From Syntrophales bacterium (GTDB taxonomy: Bacteria > Desulfobacterota > Syntrophia > Syntrophales > UBA2251): a DNA stretch of 6,409 nucleotides. This document shows positions 4,303 through 6,409 of this stretch, in pieces (positions within the stretch are counted from its first letter, which is position 1; every line of letters begins with the position of its first letter). The stretch spans positions 1-6,409 of the forward strand of contig JALNWL010000150.1 in assembly GCA_023230905.1 (NCBI GenBank). Direction: 5' to 3'. The notes under the pieces were generated by a model, which was not told the origin of the DNA, ran no database searches, and saw nothing but the letters and a program-made list of their open reading frames with translations. Made by a program: the position numbers and the translations under genes.

Positions 4303-6409
4303 ATGTCTAAAAAAAGGGTCCATGAATTAGCGAAGGAGCTGGGCATCGAGAACAAGGAGTTGATTGCCCGCCTGGAAAAGATCGGCATTGCGGTCAAATC
4401 CCACTCCAGCACGCTGGATGAAGGCGATGTGGAGCGTATTCTCAAGGAGCTCAAATCCAGCGAACCGCGGGAGGTTGTGGAGCAGAGGATCAAAACGGGG
4501 GTGATCCGACGCCGGTCGGTACGTCTACCGGCGGAAGAGGCCGAGCCTGCACCCGCCACGGAGGCGCCGGCGGAAGCCGAGAAGTCCGCCGCGGAAGCGC
4601 TTCCCAAAGAACCGGTGAAGCCGTCCACGGCCCCGCCGGCCGTACCTCCGGCGGAAGCCGTTCAGCCCAAAGGGGCCGCGCCGAAAAGGGCGCCCGTTTC
4701 GAAGGCCGCCCCGCCGGCTCCCCCGGAACCCCCGACTGCCGGGGCGGAGGTGCGGAAGGTCGAGGCGGCCGCTCCGGCGGAGGCCGCGGTCGCTCCCGAA
4801 CCGACGCCGAAAGAGAAGGATATGACGCCGAAACCGGTGCCGGTCGCCCGGGAGACCGAGACGGTGTCCCCCACAGCGCCGGTGCCTCCGGCGAAGGCCG
4901 TTCCATCCCCGTCGGCCAGGACCGCCGAAAAGGAAGTTCGAAAGCCCGCCCCTTCTCGGCCGGACCTGATGATCACCCGGGATGCCGTTCCTCCGCGGCC
5001 GGAAGCGCCGTCGGCGCGGACGGAGGCCGACAAGTTCAAAAAACGCGGGAAGAAACCGGTCGAAGTTCTGATGGAAGAATCGGCGCCGGCCAAGAAGAAG
5101 GTTTTCGCCAAGAAGCAGTTCACCGACCGTAAGGCGCGACAGATCGAGGTCGATACGGAGGAACGGACGCCCAGATGGCGGGAGGAGAAGCGTCCCGCCG
5201 TTGTCAGGATGAAGAAGACGGAAATCACGGTTCCCAAGGCCAGCAAGAGGAGGATCAAGGTGGGCGATGCCATTTCGGTGGGGGATCTGGCCAAGAAGAT
5301 AGGCGTCAAGGCCAGCGAGGTCATCAACAAGCTCATGGGATTGGGGATGATGGCCACGATCAACCAGTCCATCGATTTCGAGGCGGCGAGCCTGATCGCC
5401 ACGGAGTTCGGTTATCAGGTGGAGCCGATGGGCCTGGAATTCGACGAGACCCTGCTGAAGGCGGAGACGCCCGCGGAGAATCTCCGACCGCGCGCACCGG
5501 TGGTTACCATCATGGGGCACGTGGATCACGGCAAGACGTCGCTGCTCGACGCCATTCGTGAAACCAATATCATCGGCGGCGAGGCGGGCGGCATCACGCA
5601 GGCTATCGGCGCCTACCACGTTCACATCAAGAACCGGGACATTGTGTTTCTCGATACGCCGGGGCACGAGGCGTTCACGGCCATGCGCGCCCGCGGGGCC
5701 CAGGTGACGGACATCGTCGTTCTCGTGGTGGCGGCTGATGACGGGGTGATGGACCAGACGGTGGAGGCCATCAACCATTCCCGCGACGCCGGCGTTCCCA
5801 TCGTGGTGGCGATCAACAAGATCGACAAGCCCGGGGCGGATTCCGGTCGGATCAAGCAGGCCCTGACGGAATACAATCTGGTCCCGGAGGAGTGGGGCGG
5901 AGAGACGATCTTCTCCGAGGTGTCGGCCAAGCAGAAGATCGGGATCGAAGAACTGCTGGAGTTGATCCTCCTGCAGGCCGATATCCTGGAACTCAAGGCC
6001 GATCCCGACCGCCCGGCCCGCGGTGTCATCATCGAGGCCAAGCTGGACCGCGGACGCGGACCCGTGGCGACGGTCCTGATTCAGGAGGGGACCCTGCGGG
6101 AGGGTGACGCCTTCGTCTCGCGGACGGAATACGGCCGGGTCCGGGCCATGATCGACGACAAGGGGAAGCGGATCCGGGAAGCGGGGCCGGCCACCCCCGT
6201 CGAAGTGATCGGCTTTTCCCGTGTGCCCCAGGCGAGCTCCGAATTCATCGGCGTCGAGGACGAGAAGAAGGCCCGCAGCATCGGCGAATACTGGATCCGC
6301 AAGGAGCGGGAGCGGGAGCTTTCCGCCACGGCGAAGATTACCCTGGAACAGCTCTATGCGAAAATCAAGGAGGGGGTGAAGGAGCTCAACGTCATCCTCA
6401 AGGCCGACG
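4303..6409 (+). CDS. infB: Translation initiation factor IF2, N-terminal 702 residues (3' end outside the window)
   Basis: IF2 is the GTPase that brings fMet-tRNA to the 30S subunit and promotes subunit joining. I translated the frame by hand from ATG 4303 to the window edge and it has no stop. The start has GGGGGAG at 4290-4296, 6 nt upstream. Residues 1-50 form a first IF2_N domain (MSKKRVHELAKELGI). Residues about 65-320 are a Pro/Ala/Glu/Lys-rich linker, expected to be disordered. A second IF2_N domain starts near 324 (ISVGDLAKKIGV). The G domain is complete: GHVDHGKT (405-412), Thr432 in switch I, DTPGH (451-455) with the catalytic-type His455, NKID (505-508) and SAK (541-543). Domain II runs from about 574 to 655. 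The window ends in the C1 domain at NVILKAD. By comparison with E. coli, roughly 190-200 residues are missing. Switch I reads GITQAIGAYHV, where most IF2 proteins have His in place of the Ala after GITQ. Confidence 0.97.
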   Translation, partial: MSKKRVHELAKELGIENKELIARLEKIGIAVKSHSSTLDEGDVERILKELKSSEPREVVEQRIKTGVIRRRSVRLPAEEAEPAPATEAPAEAEKSAAEALPKEPVKPSTAPPAVPPAEAVQPKGAAPKRAPVSKAAPPAPPEPPTAGAEVRKVEAAAPAEAAVAPEPTPKEKDMTPKPVPVARETETVSPTAPVPPAKAVPSPSARTAEKEVRKPAPSRPDLMITRDAVPPRPEAPSARTEADKFKKRGKKPVEVLMEESAPAKKKVFAKKQFTDRKARQIEVDTEERTPRWREEKRPAVVRMKKTEITVPKASKRRIKVGDAISVGDLAKKIGVKASEVINKLMGLGMMATINQSIDFEAASLIATEFGYQVEPMGLEFDETLLKAETPAENLRPRAPVVTIMGHVDHGKTSLLDAIRETNIIGGEAGGITQAIGAYHVHIKNRDIVFLDTPGHEAFTAMRARGAQVTDIVVLVVAADDGVMDQTVEAINHSRDAGVPIVVAINKIDKPGADSGRIKQALTEYNLVPEEWGGETIFSEVSAKQKIGIEELLELILLQADILELKADPDRPARGVIIEAKLDRGRGPVATVLIQEGTLREGDAFVSRTEYGRVRAMIDDKGKRIREAGPATPVEVIGFSRVPQASSEFIGVEDEKKARSIGEYWIRKERERELSATAKITLEQLYAKIKEGVKELNVILKAD
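4528..4903 (+). repeat. Degenerate Pro-Ala-Glu repeats in the IF2 linker
   Basis: The codons for P-A-E recur as identical CCGGCGGAAG at 4528-4537, 4567-4576 and 4648-4657, with a one-base variant near 4774. A longer pair at 4642-4663 and 4882-4903 matches at 19 of 22 bases and is exactly 240 bp (80 codons) apart, encoding V-P-P-A-(E/K)-A-V. This suggests that the linker grew by in-frame duplication of low-complexity sequence. Low complexity alone would also produce some of these matches. Confidence 0.4.
5246..5262 (+). promoter_or_regulatory. Possible internal ribosome binding site and GTG start within infB
   Basis: AGAGGAGG at 5246-5253 is followed after 6 nt by an in-frame GTG (5260-5262, codon 320). 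Initiation here would give a short IF2 that begins at the second IF2_N domain and keeps the complete G domain. E. coli infB is known to make shorter IF2 forms from internal in-frame starts. The caution is that the same bases encode a basic Lys-Arg-Arg stretch, which needs AGG-rich codons in any case. Confidence 0.35.

Noticed and set aside
2521..4323. 600-codon open frame on the - strand across rimP and nusA
   Set aside because: It is antisense to two unmistakable genes. Its Leu/Asp/Arg-rich composition and lack of recognisable domains fit a codon-bias shadow in GC-rich DNA.
4811..4824. Purine-rich stretch followed by in-frame ATG (4822) in the IF2 linker
   Set aside because: The AAGGA is only 1 nt from the ATG, too close to act as a Shine-Dalgarno sequence. 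The site at 5246-5262 is far better.
4525..5778. 417-codon open frame on the - strand inside infB
   Set aside because: It is antisense to the IF2 linker and G domain. The translation is low-complexity Arg/Gly/Leu-rich, again a shadow.

Overview
This is a high-GC bacterial window (I estimate a little over 60% GC by eye). It is densely packed, and every gene I can support is on the + strand. The gene content is chromosomal core: histidine biosynthesis followed by the transcription/translation-factor cluster rimP-nusA-infB. Several things suggest an anaerobic member of the Desulfobacterota (former Deltaproteobacteria): the flavodoxin/ferredoxin fusion protein of the EFR1 type, a NusA of only 415 residues, and an IF2 with a long Pro/Ala/Lys-rich linker. 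A Syntrophales-like lineage is my best guess, but it is inference from general resemblance and not from a search.

Layout. Positions 1-669 hold the C-terminal half of histidinol dehydrogenase (hisD), cut by the window edge. It is followed after 7 bp by an EFR1-type flavodoxin/2x[4Fe-4S] protein (677-1471) and after 20 bp by an exported metallo-beta-lactamase-fold hydrolase (1492-2229). The tight spacing suggests one transcript. A perfect TTGACA -35 box overlaps the hydrolase stop codon and belongs to a likely promoter for tRNA-Gly(CCC) at 2279-2353. A 128-bp gene-free leader (2354-2481) follows. It contains three T-runs, and the last sits behind a perfect 7-bp hairpin, which makes it a convincing intrinsic terminator ending only 14 bp before rimP. 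rimP (2482-2967), nusA (3031-4278) and infB (4303 to the window edge, incomplete) then form a classical operon.

How the genes work together. RimP matures the 30S subunit, NusA tunes pausing, termination and antitermination, and IF2 delivers initiator tRNA. The arrangement tRNA - terminator - rimP - nusA - infB resembles the E. coli metY-rimP-nusA-infB operon, but with a glycine tRNA in place of the initiator tRNA. There is no room for a promoter between the terminator and rimP, so the operon must be expressed by read-through, and this leader is a natural candidate for attenuation. A second point worth checking is an in-frame GTG in infB behind a strong Shine-Dalgarno match, at the start of the second IF2_N domain. 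It could give a short IF2 isoform, as known for E. coli IF2.

I see no CRISPR array, insertion sequence, phage gene, toxin-antitoxin pair or other accessory system. The window is mostly ordinary core genome, and its interest lies in regulation.
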